From contig JABFGK010000001.1 in the NCBI GenBank assembly GCA_013112555.1, positions 1,710,581 to 1,774,580 on the forward strand: a stretch of DNA of 64,000 nt, given 5' to 3'. The position numbers and the translations under genes were made by a program. The notes beneath the pieces are model-generated. The model was not told where the DNA came from, made no database searches, and was given only the letters and a program-made list of their open reading frames with translations. Source of the stretch: Planctomycetota bacterium. GTDB taxonomy: Bacteria; Planctomycetota; Phycisphaerae; Phycisphaerales; UBA5793. Below, piece after piece: positions 1 through 9,239 of the stretch. Numbering within the stretch: position 1 is the stretch's first letter; each line of letters starts with the position of its first letter.

Positions 1-1579
1 CCTGAGCCTCATTGCCGGATAGATGACCCAGATATGCCAGCAACAGCCCGGCATCCCGGTACTTCGTCTGCTCAACTGATCGGGCAGCCTCGGTTGTGAT
101 CTCGGTCAGGCGGGCAGCGGACGGCAGCAGGGCCGGGTCATAGTCACATGCCAGCATTTCCGGATAGGCGGTGAACAGGTGCCGGAGATTGCGTGCGGCA
201 GACACGTACAGCCCTGCGCCGACCTGGGCGTGACATGCACCGGCCAGTGCCAGTGGGTCGCTCTGCTGCGAATGCATATATGCCAATCGGAACCGTCGTT
301 CTGCGTCAAAATACCGACCTTCTGCGAGTGAGCCGGAGGCTGTCTCCTTGAGCCGCTCGATATATTCATCGGCACTTGATGAATACCGCCGGATCGTGAC
401 CGATCCCCCGCTCTTGACGACTTCCTGCAGACGCGTAATCGAATCAGCCGGAGAGATTTCACCCTCGCCGGGCGTCGGTGCCGTCGGCGCTTCATCGGTC
501 GTGATCGGGCCGGCGGGCGGCTGATACTGCACACCCATCTGCCGCAGGTTGCTGTTCATGTCCCGGATCGCCTTTTGCAGATCAGGCGAGTACCCGGTTC
601 CCGGCTCCGGGAGATTCAGTGAAGGCGATGCCTGTGCAGCCATGCGGGCCAACAGGTCAACGTGGGCATTGTCCCCGCGCTTGTAGTTGCCGGCCTGCCC
701 CTGCACCTGGGGGATCCCCGGGGTTGCTTTTCCAATCTGCTCCCCGACGGCCGGGTTCCCTGCTCTGACTTGCCCGACCGGTCTGATCTCCGGGATCGCT
801 GAGCGCGGGTGGGCCGAGGCCATGGTCGGGTTACTGATTCCCGGCAACGCGAGCGGCGCGATCTGGCCGGTCGGCAACTGTGGCTGTTGGGATTGCGGTG
901 TGTATGTCTGGAGGGGTTGAGCGCTGCTCGGGCTGTAGGCACCGGGCACACTCAGCGAACCGAGAACCGTCGCGTTGTAGTCCTGCAACATCTGTCGGAC
1001 AGCCCGAATCTCCTGCAGCGAACCCGACCCGCCGAGACCGGCCGTACCAAATGAATGGCCGATCATGCTCGGCCCGCCTGACAACTGGAATCGTCTTTGG
1101 GCGATTGATGACAGGTCGGTGCCGCTCGTGGAGCGTGCCAGCAGCTGTGCACTCATCTGATTCGAGTTGGGCAGCCGACCCATCTGCGGGTTGCGATAGA
1201 CCTGCAATGGCCGCACGCCCAGCAGTGTCACGCCGGAGTAGTAGGAGTCGGCACGAAACCGGTAGTACCGATCCGAGCCGGAGGAGGCCCGGAAGTCGCC
1301 GGCTGCTGCATACCCGACGTTGCCTCGGAAGTGCTTGCCGCCTGCCACGTTCCCGGTGACGATGGCGTTATTGATATCATTGAGAACAAACGCGCTGCGC
1401 GGCCGGTTATAGCGGCCATCCAGCGCGTGAAAACTGGCGTCCAGCGCTCGGCCACCACCCAGCTCGTTCTGCGCGGCCGCCGGCACGCTGCACAGCAGTA
1501 CCCCGACCAGTGATGCTGCGAACCGTCTCCCGAGGGGGCGCCGGTCATCGTTCCGGATTATTGTCCTGTGTGATCGCAT
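1..1579 (-). CDS. Secreted protein with TPR-like C-terminal part (partial)
   Basis: An open frame runs from an ATG at 1579 to the window edge without a stop, giving at least 526 residues; the 3' end lies outside. Residues 1 to about 36 form a signal peptide (basic MRSHRTIIRNDDRRPLGRR, then a hydrophobic stretch ending CSVPAAAQ), so the product is exported. Residues about 40-340 are low in Cys and rich in Q, P, S and G with no domain I recognise. From about residue 430 the sequence becomes helical with TPR-like spacing (ADEYIERLKETASGSLAEG, then FDAERRFRLAYMHSQQSDP). It is last in a co-oriented run after an ECF sigma factor and a membrane anti-sigma-like protein, so it may be a target or sensor partner of that system (inference). 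Short open frames on either strand within it are out-of-frame shadows. Function unknown. Confidence 0.8.
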   Translation of the reverse strand, partial: MRSHRTIIRNDDRRPLGRRFAASLVGVLLCSVPAAAQNELGGGRALDASFHALDGRYNRPRSAFVLNDINNAIVTGNVAGGKHFRGNVGYAAAGDFRASSGSDRYYRFRADSYYSGVTLLGVRPLQVYRNPQMGRLPNSNQMSAQLLARSTSGTDLSSIAQRRFQLSGGPSMIGHSFGTAGLGGSGSLQEIRAVRQMLQDYNATVLGSLSVPGAYSPSSAQPLQTYTPQSQQPQLPTGQIAPLALPGISNPTMASAHPRSAIPEIRPVGQVRAGNPAVGEQIGKATPGIPQVQGQAGNYKRGDNAHVDLLARMAAQASPSLNLPEPGTGYSPDLQKAIRDMNSNLRQMGVQYQPPAGPITTDEAPTAPTPGEGEISPADSITRLQEVVKSGGSVTIRRYSSSADEYIERLKETASGSLAEGRYFDAERRFRLAYMHSQQSDPLALAGACHAQVGAGLYVSAARNLRHLFTAYPEMLACDYDPALLPSAARLTEITTEAARSVEQTKYRDAGLLLAYLGHLSGNEAQ

Positions 1580-1739
1580 TCATCCACTTCCCGACTCGTC
1601 CGGAGTCGGCTTGTCCTGCTCCAGACGTACACTCCCCCATTGTACTACGTACTATCGGCCGTTTGGTGTGCGGCCAAGATCGGATTTCGCAAGATACTGA
1701 TGGCTGAGAGGGTGGCTTGTCAGAAAGGGCGGTCGGTGC

Positions 1740-2642
1740 TTACTGACCGTTGCCTGAATCATCGCTGCGGCTGATACTCACGATGTCTTGGGCCGGCATC
1801 CCGAGGGCCTGCGCGACGGTTCGCTCGGCTGACGTGGCTGGACCTGACCCGGTATCAGCACTGACGTAGAACACGAGATCCCCGGAGACCCATGCCAGAT
1901 TGTCGGCCATCGGATCACCCTGCGTGCGATTCGTGACGTCTGCAGAGTTCTTGATTCGGAACGCCTGCCCCTCCGACATTGGCTGGCCGTAGAAGTCATC
2001 TGCGAGATCCGAAGCGCTTTGAATCCAGATCATCACATAGGGACCGCTGCCTGAATACCCCAACTGGAGTACCGTGCGACCGTCATCGAGTGAGAGTCTG
2101 TTGGCCCCATCAAAGACGCAGCCGAACTCTGACAGATCAGGAATATCGACCTCGTCAAGCCCGGTCATATCGCGCAACTCGCGGACTGCCCCGGCCTGGG
2201 TGGTCACGGTCCAACTGTATCGTGGGACAAACTCGACGCGGTCGTTTCGCCAGATGTCGGTGATTCCCCACCCGCGTCCCCAGAGTCCGATAGCCAGAGC
2301 CGCTGCAATCAGCACAACAATACCGGCAGCCAGACCGGACGGCAGCCAATGATGCAGCACGGCCAGGACTGACTTGGAGTCTCCCGTTTCTGCTGCATGC
2401 TGGTGCTCATGTTCCATCGCCTGACGAACCTGATTCGGCAGGTCAATCGGGCAGACCCCGCCGTCTTCACTCATGCAACGGGATACGGCACTACGCAGCG
2501 AGCGCTCAAAGGCGATTGCCTGCTCAACGTCGAACGGAGAGGCTGAGTCCTCCATGCACGCCTCAAGCAGGCGAGACTCCTCAGGGCTCAACTCGTCGTC
2601 GGCGGCCTTGCGAATCAGTATTTGGAGGTCTGTCTGAGACAT
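1740..2642 (-). CDS. Membrane-anchored anti-sigma factor-like protein
   Basis: A 300-residue protein directly downstream of an ECF sigma factor. The N-terminal ~95 residues are cytosolic, helical and acidic (MSQTDLQILIRKAADDELSP, then EESRLLEACM), which is typical of anti-sigma domains. One membrane helix lies at about 104-122 (LAAGIVVLIAAALAIGLWG). The remaining ~175 residues would be periplasmic. I do not see the HxxxCxxC zinc motif of ZAS anti-sigma factors; the His cluster MEHEHQHAAE before the helix is not that motif. Role by context: it would hold the neighbouring sigma factor at the membrane until an envelope signal. The gap to the sigma gene is 173 nt and to the next secreted gene 160 nt. 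Assignment rests on architecture and neighbourhood, not on a conserved signature. Confidence 0.7.
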   Translation of the reverse strand: MSQTDLQILIRKAADDELSPEESRLLEACMEDSASPFDVEQAIAFERSLRSAVSRCMSEDGGVCPIDLPNQVRQAMEHEHQHAAETGDSKSVLAVLHHWLPSGLAAGIVVLIAAALAIGLWGRGWGITDIWRNDRVEFVPRYSWTVTTQAGAVRELRDMTGLDEVDIPDLSEFGCVFDGANRLSLDDGRTVLQLGYSGSGPYVMIWIQSASDLADDFYGQPMSEGQAFRIKNSADVTNRTQGDPMADNLAWVSGDLVFYVSADTGSGPATSAERTVAQALGMPAQDIVSISRSDDSGNGQ

Positions 2643-2815
2643 TCAGTCTTGCCTGCGCTTTCAATCTGCCGATTCCGCTGCCTCCATCCCATGCTGCGGA
2701 CTGCACTCTACAACCAGATCAGCGAGCGATTTATTCCAGATTGGCTGATCAGGCCAAGTTTCCTCGCTTCCCAATGCGAATTCACGATATGGCAGGCGGC
2801 CATAATCTGACGGTT

Positions 2816-3391
2816 TTACTCCCCGGTCCCCTCTTGGTCAGGCTCATTGGGCAAAACACCGGTCTCCTGAGCCAAATCGACCAGTTTGGCCGCCAGAATG
2901 CCCCGGGCACGATGGAGCCGGCTCATGACCGTCCCGATCGGGACGCCGAGAATCTCAGCAATCTCCCGGTATTTCATGCCTTCCACGCCCCAGAGCAGCA
3001 AAACCTCCCGGTACTCGACGTTCAGTTCCTCAATTGCCGTCTTGAGACGGTCATCGACATGTTCCCAATCCAGGCTGGCCAGATCCCAGGCCGGCGGTGC
3101 CGCATCGGGCTGCCTGGCAGCGCTGGCGTGCATCTGCAGTCCGTCGACTGCCGTCGGACCGCGCTGCTCCTTGGCAATCCGGCTGTAGAACGCATTATGC
3201 AGAATTTTGAACAGCCACGGGCGAATGCCCCGACCCCGCTCCTCGAAACTGGCAGCAGCACGCAATGCCTTCAAGTACGTTTCCTGGACGAGATCAGAGG
3301 CCGTATCGGGGTGCCGACACAGCTGCATCGCCATGCGATACACGGCGTCAAGGTTCTCGAGTGCCAGTACTTCGAACTCGTCGCGATCCAC
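2816..3391 (-). CDS. ECF-family RNA polymerase sigma factor
   Basis: A 191-residue sigma-70 family protein with only regions 2 and 4, the ECF layout. Region 2 contains DLVQETYLKALRAAASFE and the following IRPWLFKILHNAFYSR, the usual core-binding and -10-binding segment. Region 4 has an HTH in YREIAEILGVPIGTVMSRLH followed by RARGILAAKL. It directs RNA polymerase to a regulon probably including its own operon. The start is a GTG at 3391; an in-frame stop lies nine codons upstream, so it cannot be much longer. It diverges from metG. The downstream membrane anti-sigma-like gene supports an envelope-stress or surface-sensing role; the exact ECF group cannot be assigned by eye. Confidence 0.92.
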   Translation of the reverse strand: MDRDEFEVLALENLDAVYRMAMQLCRHPDTASDLVQETYLKALRAAASFEERGRGIRPWLFKILHNAFYSRIAKEQRGPTAVDGLQMHASAARQPDAAPPAWDLASLDWEHVDDRLKTAIEELNVEYREVLLLWGVEGMKYREIAEILGVPIGTVMSRLHRARGILAAKLVDLAQETGVLPNEPDQEGTGE

Positions 3392-3669
3392 ACCATATCC
3401 AATCCGGAATCACAGCCGCCCATGCCTCATGGCCCAAAAACCCGGCCCGATGTGGCCAATCATTGGGTGGCACTGCCCCGCTGACCAATATCAATATCAG
3501 GATGCTCCGCTCCCGCGCCCGATATAGAATCGGCGGCAGATCTGCTGGGCGTTGTAGTCCTCCCCACGGGAATTTGGAAACAATCCAGCCTCCGTGGCAA
3601 GATTTGTATTGCATTCTGCATTGGATTGCTGCCAAAAAAGGCCGCTGATGATCGGATGGGTATGACCTC

Positions 3670-5250
3670 ATGAATGCCGTTCCTCGCTCGTTTTACATCA
3701 CGACGCCAATCTACTACGTCAACGACAAGCCGCACATCGGCCATGTCTATACGACCACGATCTGCGATGTGGCGGCCCGCTTCCATCGATTCCTCGGATG
3801 CGATGTCTTCTTCCTGACCGGGACCGATGAGCACGGCATCAAGGTCGAGAAGTCGGCCACCGATCAAGGAGTCACACCACAGGAAATCGCCGACCGGAAC
3901 GCCGCTGAGTTCGAGTCCGTCATGGGTCTGCTTCACATGACCAATGACGACTTCATCCGCACGACCCAGCCTCGACATACATCACAGGTCACAACGCTCG
4001 TGGCCCGTTTGATTGACTCAGGCGACGTCTATCCCGGCGAGTACGAGGGCTGGTACGACGAAGGCCAGGAGGAATACGTCACCGATACTAAGGCTGCGGA
4101 GTCGGATTACAAGTCACCCGTATCGGGCAAGCCGCTGGTCAAGGCCAAGGAGCGTAACTACTTCTTCCGGCTCAGTGCCTATCAGGACAGATTGCTGCAA
4201 CACATTGATGCGTGCCCTGGATTCATTCGACCGGAAGCCCGGAAAAACGAAGTACTTGGGCGATTACGCGACGGCTTGCAGGATATCCCGATCAGCCGGA
4301 CGAACTTCACCTGGGGTATCCCGGTGCCCGGTGACGAAAGCCACGTGATCTATGTGTGGGTCGATGCCCTGATGAACTATGTGACCGCCATCGGGCTGGT
4401 GGATGCCGACTTGCCGGAATCGGCTCGCCGGGGCTACTGGCCGGCACAGTTCCACGTGATCGGCAAAGAGATTCTGTTCTTTCACGCCATCGTCTGGCCG
4501 GCCGTCCTGATGGCTCTTGGCATCAAACTCCCGGAATGTGTGTATGCCCATTCCTTCTGGATCCGCGAGGGCCGGAAGATGAGCAAGAGCCTGGGCAACT
4601 TCATCGACCTGCCCACCATTCAGTCCTATACCGACCGCTTCGGCTTGGACGCCTGGCGCTGGTTCATGGCGACACAGGGCCCGCTCGGTGCAACCGATGC
4701 CGACTTTGCCCACTCGAAATTCGTCGAGGTGTACAACAGCGAACTGGCCAACACGCTTGGCAATGCCGTCAACCGCGTCTCCAACATGATCAACCGCTAC
4801 CAGGACGGCATCGTGAAGCCGGCAGTTGCACCGGATCCAGCCGACTTTGACTGGCCGGGGCGGACTGCTGCCCATGTGGCTGATTCGATCGACCGGATGC
4901 ACAAACTCGACCTGTCGGGCAGCATGCACGCTGCACTGAGCATCGTCCGGGATGTGAACGGGTATATCGACGTCACCAAACCGTTCAGCGTGGCGAAGGA
5001 GCCGGAGCGGGCCGACGAACTGGCCACGATCCTGTACAACTGCATTGAGGCCATCCGAATCGCCTCACTGTTGCTCTGGCCGGCGCTGCCACAGAAGATG
5101 GAGGCATTCTGGCAACGTCTTGGTTTGAGTATCGACCCACAGGCCGGCAGCCTCACGGAACTGGCTGCCTGGGGTGGCCTCTCGGCAGACCATCGGGTGA
5201 CGACGGGCGATCCGCTGTTTCCCCGCTGGAAGGAGCCGGAGGACGAGTAG
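3670..5250 (+). CDS. metG: Methionyl-tRNA synthetase
   Basis: A 526-residue class I aminoacyl-tRNA synthetase that charges tRNA-Met with methionine in the cytosol. Seen directly: the ATP-binding HIGH motif at residues 22-25 (NDKPHIGHVYT) and KMSKS at 303-307 (EGRKMSKSLGN). The connective region (WYDEGQEEYVTDTKAA to about residue 165) lacks the Cys pairs of zinc-knuckle enzymes, so this is a zinc-free knuckle form. The C-terminal tRNA-binding (EMAP/Trbp111-like) domain of longer MetRS enzymes is absent; the protein ends after the anticodon-binding helical bundle. The start is the ATG at 3670. The next gene begins 106 nt downstream, so co-transcription with the isomerase is possible but not shown. 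Confidence 0.97.
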   Translation: MNAVPRSFYITTPIYYVNDKPHIGHVYTTTICDVAARFHRFLGCDVFFLTGTDEHGIKVEKSATDQGVTPQEIADRNAAEFESVMGLLHMTNDDFIRTTQPRHTSQVTTLVARLIDSGDVYPGEYEGWYDEGQEEYVTDTKAAESDYKSPVSGKPLVKAKERNYFFRLSAYQDRLLQHIDACPGFIRPEARKNEVLGRLRDGLQDIPISRTNFTWGIPVPGDESHVIYVWVDALMNYVTAIGLVDADLPESARRGYWPAQFHVIGKEILFFHAIVWPAVLMALGIKLPECVYAHSFWIREGRKMSKSLGNFIDLPTIQSYTDRFGLDAWRWFMATQGPLGATDADFAHSKFVEVYNSELANTLGNAVNRVSNMINRYQDGIVKPAVAPDPADFDWPGRTAAHVADSIDRMHKLDLSGSMHAALSIVRDVNGYIDVTKPFSVAKEPERADELATILYNCIEAIRIASLLLWPALPQKMEAFWQRLGLSIDPQAGSLTELAAWGGLSADHRVTTGDPLFPRWKEPEDE

Positions 5251-5356
5251 CGTGCGGATGACCAGCCCCCTCCTCCCCTCCTTGCAGCAGTGGTGACCAT
5301 CGAGCAATGCTTGTCTATCGTGTGCCATCGACCCCCGTTGATGGGAGCACTTTGCC

Positions 5357-6154
5357 ATGAGTCAGAAGGACACGCATCGCGATCGCATTGCACTGCAACT
5401 CTACACGGTCCGTGACTATGTCGCCGACGACATGCTCGGCGCACTGTCCCGTGCGGCCGACCTCGGGTTTGCCGGCGTCGAGTTTGCCGGGCTGTTTGAG
5501 CACGATCCTGAGGCACTCCGAGCGCACCTCGACTCGGTTGGGCTGGCCGTGTGCGGGACGCATACCGGACTCGACCAGTTGGCCAATGACTTTGCCGGCT
5601 GCGTGCGCGATGCCCGCACGCTCGGGACCGACATCATCGTCGTCCCCTATCTGGCCCAGGAGTATCGCGGTGCACCGGGGTATGCCGAAGCGACGACAAT
5701 GATGACCGACTTTGCCCGCCGCCTCAAGGACGAAGGCATGCGATTGGCCTACCACAACCATTCGTTCGAGTTGGAGCCGTGCCGTTCCGACTCACTCGAA
5801 CGCGGGATCGACATCATCATTGCCGAGTCGCCTGCGGATCTCGTTCTGCTTGAAATCGACGTCTACTGGCTGCGGCATGGTGGGGTGAACCCTCTGGCGT
5901 TCCTGAAGCAGTATGCCACCCGCTGCCCCCTGCTGCACCTCAAGGATATGAGCGACGAGCAATCGCGCCGTTTTGCGGAGATCGGCACCGGAATCCTCGA
6001 TTTTGCAGCGATTGTCACACGCGCCCGGCAGGCCGGCGTCGAATGGCTCATCGTGGAACAGGACTCTGATTTTGAATCCGACTCCTTTGAATCGGCAGCA
6101 CGCAGCCTGCAGAATCTGCAATCAATCTGTCAGTCCATCGATACGGAAGCGTAA
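5357..6154 (+). CDS. Sugar phosphate isomerase/epimerase family protein (TIM barrel)
   Basis: A 265-residue protein of the xylose-isomerase-like TIM-barrel superfamily (AP_endonuc_2 fold). It begins with the characteristic [20 protein letters not shown] and has metal-site-type strands [42 protein letters not shown] and WLIVEQDSD spaced through the barrel. Members use a divalent metal to isomerise or epimerise sugars and inositols; the actual substrate cannot be read from the sequence. It has no signal peptide and is cytosolic. The stop is followed 9 nt later by the uracil-DNA glycosylase ATG, and that gene again by a 9-nt gap to the PHP gene, so the three form one transcription unit. A GGAGC before the start can serve as ribosome-binding site. 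Confidence 0.85.
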   Translation: MSQKDTHRDRIALQLYTVRDYVADDMLGALSRAADLGFAGVEFAGLFEHDPEALRAHLDSVGLAVCGTHTGLDQLANDFAGCVRDARTLGTDIIVVPYLAQEYRGAPGYAEATTMMTDFARRLKDEGMRLAYHNHSFELEPCRSDSLERGIDIIIAESPADLVLLEIDVYWLRHGGVNPLAFLKQYATRCPLLHLKDMSDEQSRRFAEIGTGILDFAAIVTRARQAGVEWLIVEQDSDFESDSFESAARSLQNLQSICQSIDTEA

Positions 6155-6163
6155 GCATCACCT

Positions 6164-6856
6164 ATGACTTCACCATCAAAAGCGCAGGCCGCAGTTGGCC
6201 CCGTTGCACACACGGATCTGCTGCTTGGTACCCGCAGCATTCCCATCCCGAAATCAAACACGCCGCCAACGTCCGACAAGCAGTCTGCACTCGACCAGCT
6301 CCGGGAGCGCCACGATCGTGAATGCCCGCATTGCACGAAAGCGACGTACCACACGCAGACGGTTTTCGGCGAAGGGGATCCGGACGCGCAGATGATGTTC
6401 ATCGGCGAGGCACCGGGGGCCGAGGAGGATAAGACCGGTCGCCCGTTCGTGGGGCGGGCCGGCAAACTGCTGGAGAAGATGATCAACGCGATGGGGCTGG
6501 CACGCGAAGATGTGTATATCGCCAATGTCCTTAAGAGCCGACCGCCGGATAACGCCACGCCCACCGTTACCGAAGTGTCGAAGTGCGCGCCGTACCTGAC
6601 TGAACAGATTCGCATCATTCAACCCGCCGCCATCGTGGCGCTCGGTGCCCCGAGTGCCAAGTTCCTCCTGCAGACTTCGATCGGCATTTCAAAACTTCGT
6701 GGCCGCTGGCATACATGCCTGTTCGGCGACCTCGAAGTCCCGGTCATGCCGACCTTCCACCCGGCCTACCTACTCCGGCAATATACACCGGATAACAGAA
6801 CGAAAGTCTGGTCGGATCTGCAGATGGTCATGGAGCAACTCGGGATGAAAACGTGA
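6164..6856 (+). CDS. Type-4 (family 4) uracil-DNA glycosylase
   Basis: A 230-residue enzyme that removes uracil from DNA at the first step of base excision repair. Seen: Cys54-x2-Cys57, FGEGDPDAQ, the active-site loop [20 protein letters not shown] (81-100), and the second motif FHPAYLLR near the C terminus. Family-4 enzymes carry a 4Fe-4S cluster held by four Cys: the CxxC, a third in KCRPP, and a fourth about 16 residues on. Here the third position is Ser125 ([12 protein letters not shown]) while the fourth, Cys141, is kept. The cluster may be Ser-ligated, three-iron, or lost. The N-terminal ~45 residues are a disordered extension. It is the middle gene of a three-gene unit with 9-nt gaps. 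Confidence 0.93.
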   Translation: MTSPSKAQAAVGPVAHTDLLLGTRSIPIPKSNTPPTSDKQSALDQLRERHDRECPHCTKATYHTQTVFGEGDPDAQMMFIGEAPGAEEDKTGRPFVGRAGKLLEKMINAMGLAREDVYIANVLKSRPPDNATPTVTEVSKCAPYLTEQIRIIQPAAIVALGAPSAKFLLQTSIGISKLRGRWHTCLFGDLEVPVMPTFHPAYLLRQYTPDNRTKVWSDLQMVMEQLGMKT

Positions 6857-6865
6857 GGATTTGCC

Positions 6866-7648
6866 ATGCTGGTCTCGCTGCACAATCACACGAACTGGAG
6901 CGATGGGCACGACACGATACAACAGACTATTGAGGCTGCCCGGAGACTCGGGATTGATCATCTTGGAATCTCGGATCACTTGACGCTGTATCCAGGCGGT
7001 GCCCCGGTTCCCTGGAGCATGGACCCGAAGCGAGTCGGCGACTACATCCAGCAGATTCGAGACACGGACTCGGCAACGCTCGTCGGCCTCGAGGTCGACT
7101 GGTTCCCTGACATGCGCGAGGCAATCTCCCAATGTCTAGACCGGCACGATCTCGATTACGTGATCGGAAGCGTCCACTTCATTTACGGATTCCATGTTGA
7201 CTCAAAGGCTGACTATTGGGCCGACCTGCCCGTCAGCGAGCGCGAGGAGAAAGGCCGGGCGTACTGGACGCTGATTCAGAGCATGGCCGAGAGCGGTCTG
7301 TACGACATTGCGGCCCATCTTGATCTGTACAAGAAGTTCGCACTGTGCCCCGATGTGTCAGAGACTCCCGAAGCAGAGGCCGCACTGGATGCACTGGCTC
7401 GATCGGGGATGGCTGTGGAGATCAACACAGCCGGCTGGTTCAAGGCCTGCGAGGATGCGTATCCCTCACTGTCTCTGTTGAACAAATGCCGCACGCGCGA
7501 CATCCCCCTGCTGCTGTCGTCGGATTCACATATGGTGGACGATCTGCTGCGCGCATTTCCTGAAGCGGCACAGAGAGCGCGCGAGGCCGGGTATGAGACA
7601 CTGTGCTGTTTCAGCAGGCGTGAACGGTTTGACGTACCGTTGCCATAG
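6866..7648 (+). CDS. PHP-domain phosphatase (histidinol-phosphatase-like)
   Basis: A 260-residue PHP-superfamily metal-dependent phosphoesterase. The N terminus gives the first metal motif SLHNHTNWSDG; further motifs follow at GISDHLTLYP, IGSVHFIYGF, AHLDLYKKF and the C-terminal LSSDSHMVDD, the usual order for HisK-type histidinol-phosphatases. The reaction would be hydrolysis of histidinol phosphate or another small phosphomonoester; no other his gene is nearby, so the substrate is uncertain. GAGG seven bases before the ATG is the probable ribosome-binding site. It closes the run isomerase-UDG-PHP; its stop codon abuts the first 104-bp inverted-repeat element. Confidence 0.88.
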   Translation: MLVSLHNHTNWSDGHDTIQQTIEAARRLGIDHLGISDHLTLYPGGAPVPWSMDPKRVGDYIQQIRDTDSATLVGLEVDWFPDMREAISQCLDRHDLDYVIGSVHFIYGFHVDSKADYWADLPVSEREEKGRAYWTLIQSMAESGLYDIAAHLDLYKKFALCPDVSETPEAEAALDALARSGMAVEINTAGWFKACEDAYPSLSLLNKCRTRDIPLLLSSDSHMVDDLLRAFPEAAQRAREAGYETLCCFSRRERFDVPLP

Positions 7649-7750
7649 CCCCCGGCTTCGCCGGGGCGTGCGGCACACCGTGCCGCTTCTTCCGATTGGG
7701 CATGTGTGGGATGGCACTTTGTGCCATACGCCCCGGCAAAGCCGGGGGCT
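7647..7750. repeat. 104-bp inverted-repeat element, copy 1 (four hairpins)
   Basis: The ends are 23-nt near-perfect inverted repeats (AGCCCCCGGCTTCGCCGGGG at the left; the right end is its complement with one change). Each end is itself a hairpin (CCCCGGC-TTC-GCCGGGG and CCCCGGC-AAA-GCCGGGG). Two more hairpins lie between: GCGGCAC-ACC-GTGCCGC (7670-7686) and ATGGCAC-TTT-GTGCCAT (7711-7727). The left end overlaps the stop codon of the PHP gene. It could act as a terminator-like or mRNA-stabilising structure, or be a MITE-like or REP-like mobile repeat. The same element recurs at 9240. Confidence 0.85.
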
Positions 7751-7836
7751 AACAGCCGGCCGGTGGACGAACGAACCGGGTGCTCCTTTCCCCTTTTTTG
7801 TGGATGTGCTGCTCAACATCATGTACGTTACACAGT

Positions 7837-9237
7837 ATGAGCACGCTGCGCCCACACTTACGCCCTGCCCGCAAGTCATGGCGCCAACTGCGCCTGGCAG
7901 GCGCTTGCGGCATGGTATGTATCGCGATGGGACTGCCAGCCGCGGCCAACGCCGACGACTACGCGATCCTTCGAATTGATACGGTAGAGGAGGTGTCAGG
8001 GGGGAGCGCTATCAACGCTCTGGCCGAAGTGTCCGGAGTTGCCATCGTATCTGATTTCGCCGAACCGCTGCTGTGGAAGCGAGGGCAACTGATGCTACTT
8101 GGCAGTGGTGGAGGCTTAGATGCTGACGCTGAAGATATTAATGACCTCGGTGTTGCTGTAGGGTTTTACGAGCAAGCAGATTGGCACGCAGTACCCTTCG
8201 TGTGGACAAGACGGAGTGGGAGCATGATCCCACTTCCCTATCTTAATGGTTATGATGACGGCCGTGCTAACGCAGCTAACAATGCGGGAATGATTGTCGG
8301 GATCAACCGCGTATACGGTGTCGGTACCTCACGTGCTGTGAAGTGGGTGGAGGGAAACGTCTCTGAACTGCCGAACTGGGGCATGTGGGGTGGCGAAGCG
8401 AAGGATATCAATGAGTCAGGCTCGATAGTAGGCTGGCTGATAGATCAGGATGAACACTGGCAGCCGGTCCTCTGGCATGACGGGCTCATCACGAAACTGG
8501 GGATGCTGTGGGAGTATGGCTTGCGGGGAGAGGCTACTGGAGTAAATGATGTCGGCCAGGTCACGGGGTTTTCGGATGCTCGAGGTGGAAGCCATGCCTT
8601 TGTCTGGCAGGATGGTGAGATGTTTGATATCCACGAGCCACGAGGCTCCTGGTATGATCATAGTTACGCATGGGCAATAAATAACAGCTCGGTAATTGTC
8701 GGCATGTTGTCCGACTACCCGGCTGGAACTGCCTTCATCTGGACTCAAGATCGTGGTATGGAAGAACTCGTGGACTACTTACCCCCCAGGACACTCTGGA
8801 CCAATCTGGATCAAGCAAAGGATAGTAATGACTTCGGCCAGATCGTCGGCTTTGGCAGGCGGAGTGATGCGAGCCAGTGGGGACATGGCTTCCTGATGAC
8901 GCCCGTCTACCCGACCTTCACGCTCGACCAACCCTCGCCCGGTATCGCTGGTGAAGTGAACACCATCACGGCCCGCAATCTGACACCGGGCACGGAAGTG
9001 TACTTCGTGTACAGCACAGCCGGCGGCGGCGCGATCATTCCGAAGTGCGAGATTGTGGAAGCAGCGCTCCAGATCGATGATCCGATGGTAGCCGGCACTG
9101 CCATTGCGAACGCCAACGGCGTGGCCCGTCTGACAGGCAAGGTACCGAGCAAGTGGTCCGGTCAGGAGGTGCTGATCCAGGCGCTGATACCGAGCGAGTG
9201 CGACATCAGCAACCTGATCGTGGTGGCGTTTGAATAG
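7837..9237 (+). CDS. Secreted HAF-repeat protein with C-terminal shared module (cassette copy 1)
   Basis: A 466-residue exported protein. I place the start at the ATG at 7837 (MSTLRPHLRPARKSWRQLRL), which gives a signal peptide ending near GLPAAANA; the frame is open upstream but that part is repeat DNA. Residues about 40-360 are tandem HAF-type extracellular repeats built on the phrase (A/D)INxxGxIVG: AINNSSVIVGML, GVNDVGQVTGFS, DSNDFGQIVGFG. Such repeats probably fold as a beta-propeller. Residues about 367-466 are the module shared with nine other proteins here (GIAGEVNTITARNL, VYFVYSTAGGGA, ANANGVARLTG, CDISNLIVVAFE). It is tandem-duplicated with the next gene at exactly 1,593 bp. Function unknown; surface exposure is likely. 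Confidence 0.85.
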   Translation: MSTLRPHLRPARKSWRQLRLAGACGMVCIAMGLPAAANADDYAILRIDTVEEVSGGSAINALAEVSGVAIVSDFAEPLLWKRGQLMLLGSGGGLDADAEDINDLGVAVGFYEQADWHAVPFVWTRRSGSMIPLPYLNGYDDGRANAANNAGMIVGINRVYGVGTSRAVKWVEGNVSELPNWGMWGGEAKDINESGSIVGWLIDQDEHWQPVLWHDGLITKLGMLWEYGLRGEATGVNDVGQVTGFSDARGGSHAFVWQDGEMFDIHEPRGSWYDHSYAWAINNSSVIVGMLSDYPAGTAFIWTQDRGMEELVDYLPPRTLWTNLDQAKDSNDFGQIVGFGRRSDASQWGHGFLMTPVYPTFTLDQPSPGIAGEVNTITARNLTPGTEVYFVYSTAGGGAIIPKCEIVEAALQIDDPMVAGTAIANANGVARLTGKVPSKWSGQEVLIQALIPSECDISNLIVVAFE

Positions 9238-9239
9238 CC

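Noticed and set aside
3460-3978. 172-codon minus-strand frame overlapping the metG start
   Set aside because: Its conserved-looking part is antisense to the MetRS HIGH region; the rest lies in the divergent promoter region.
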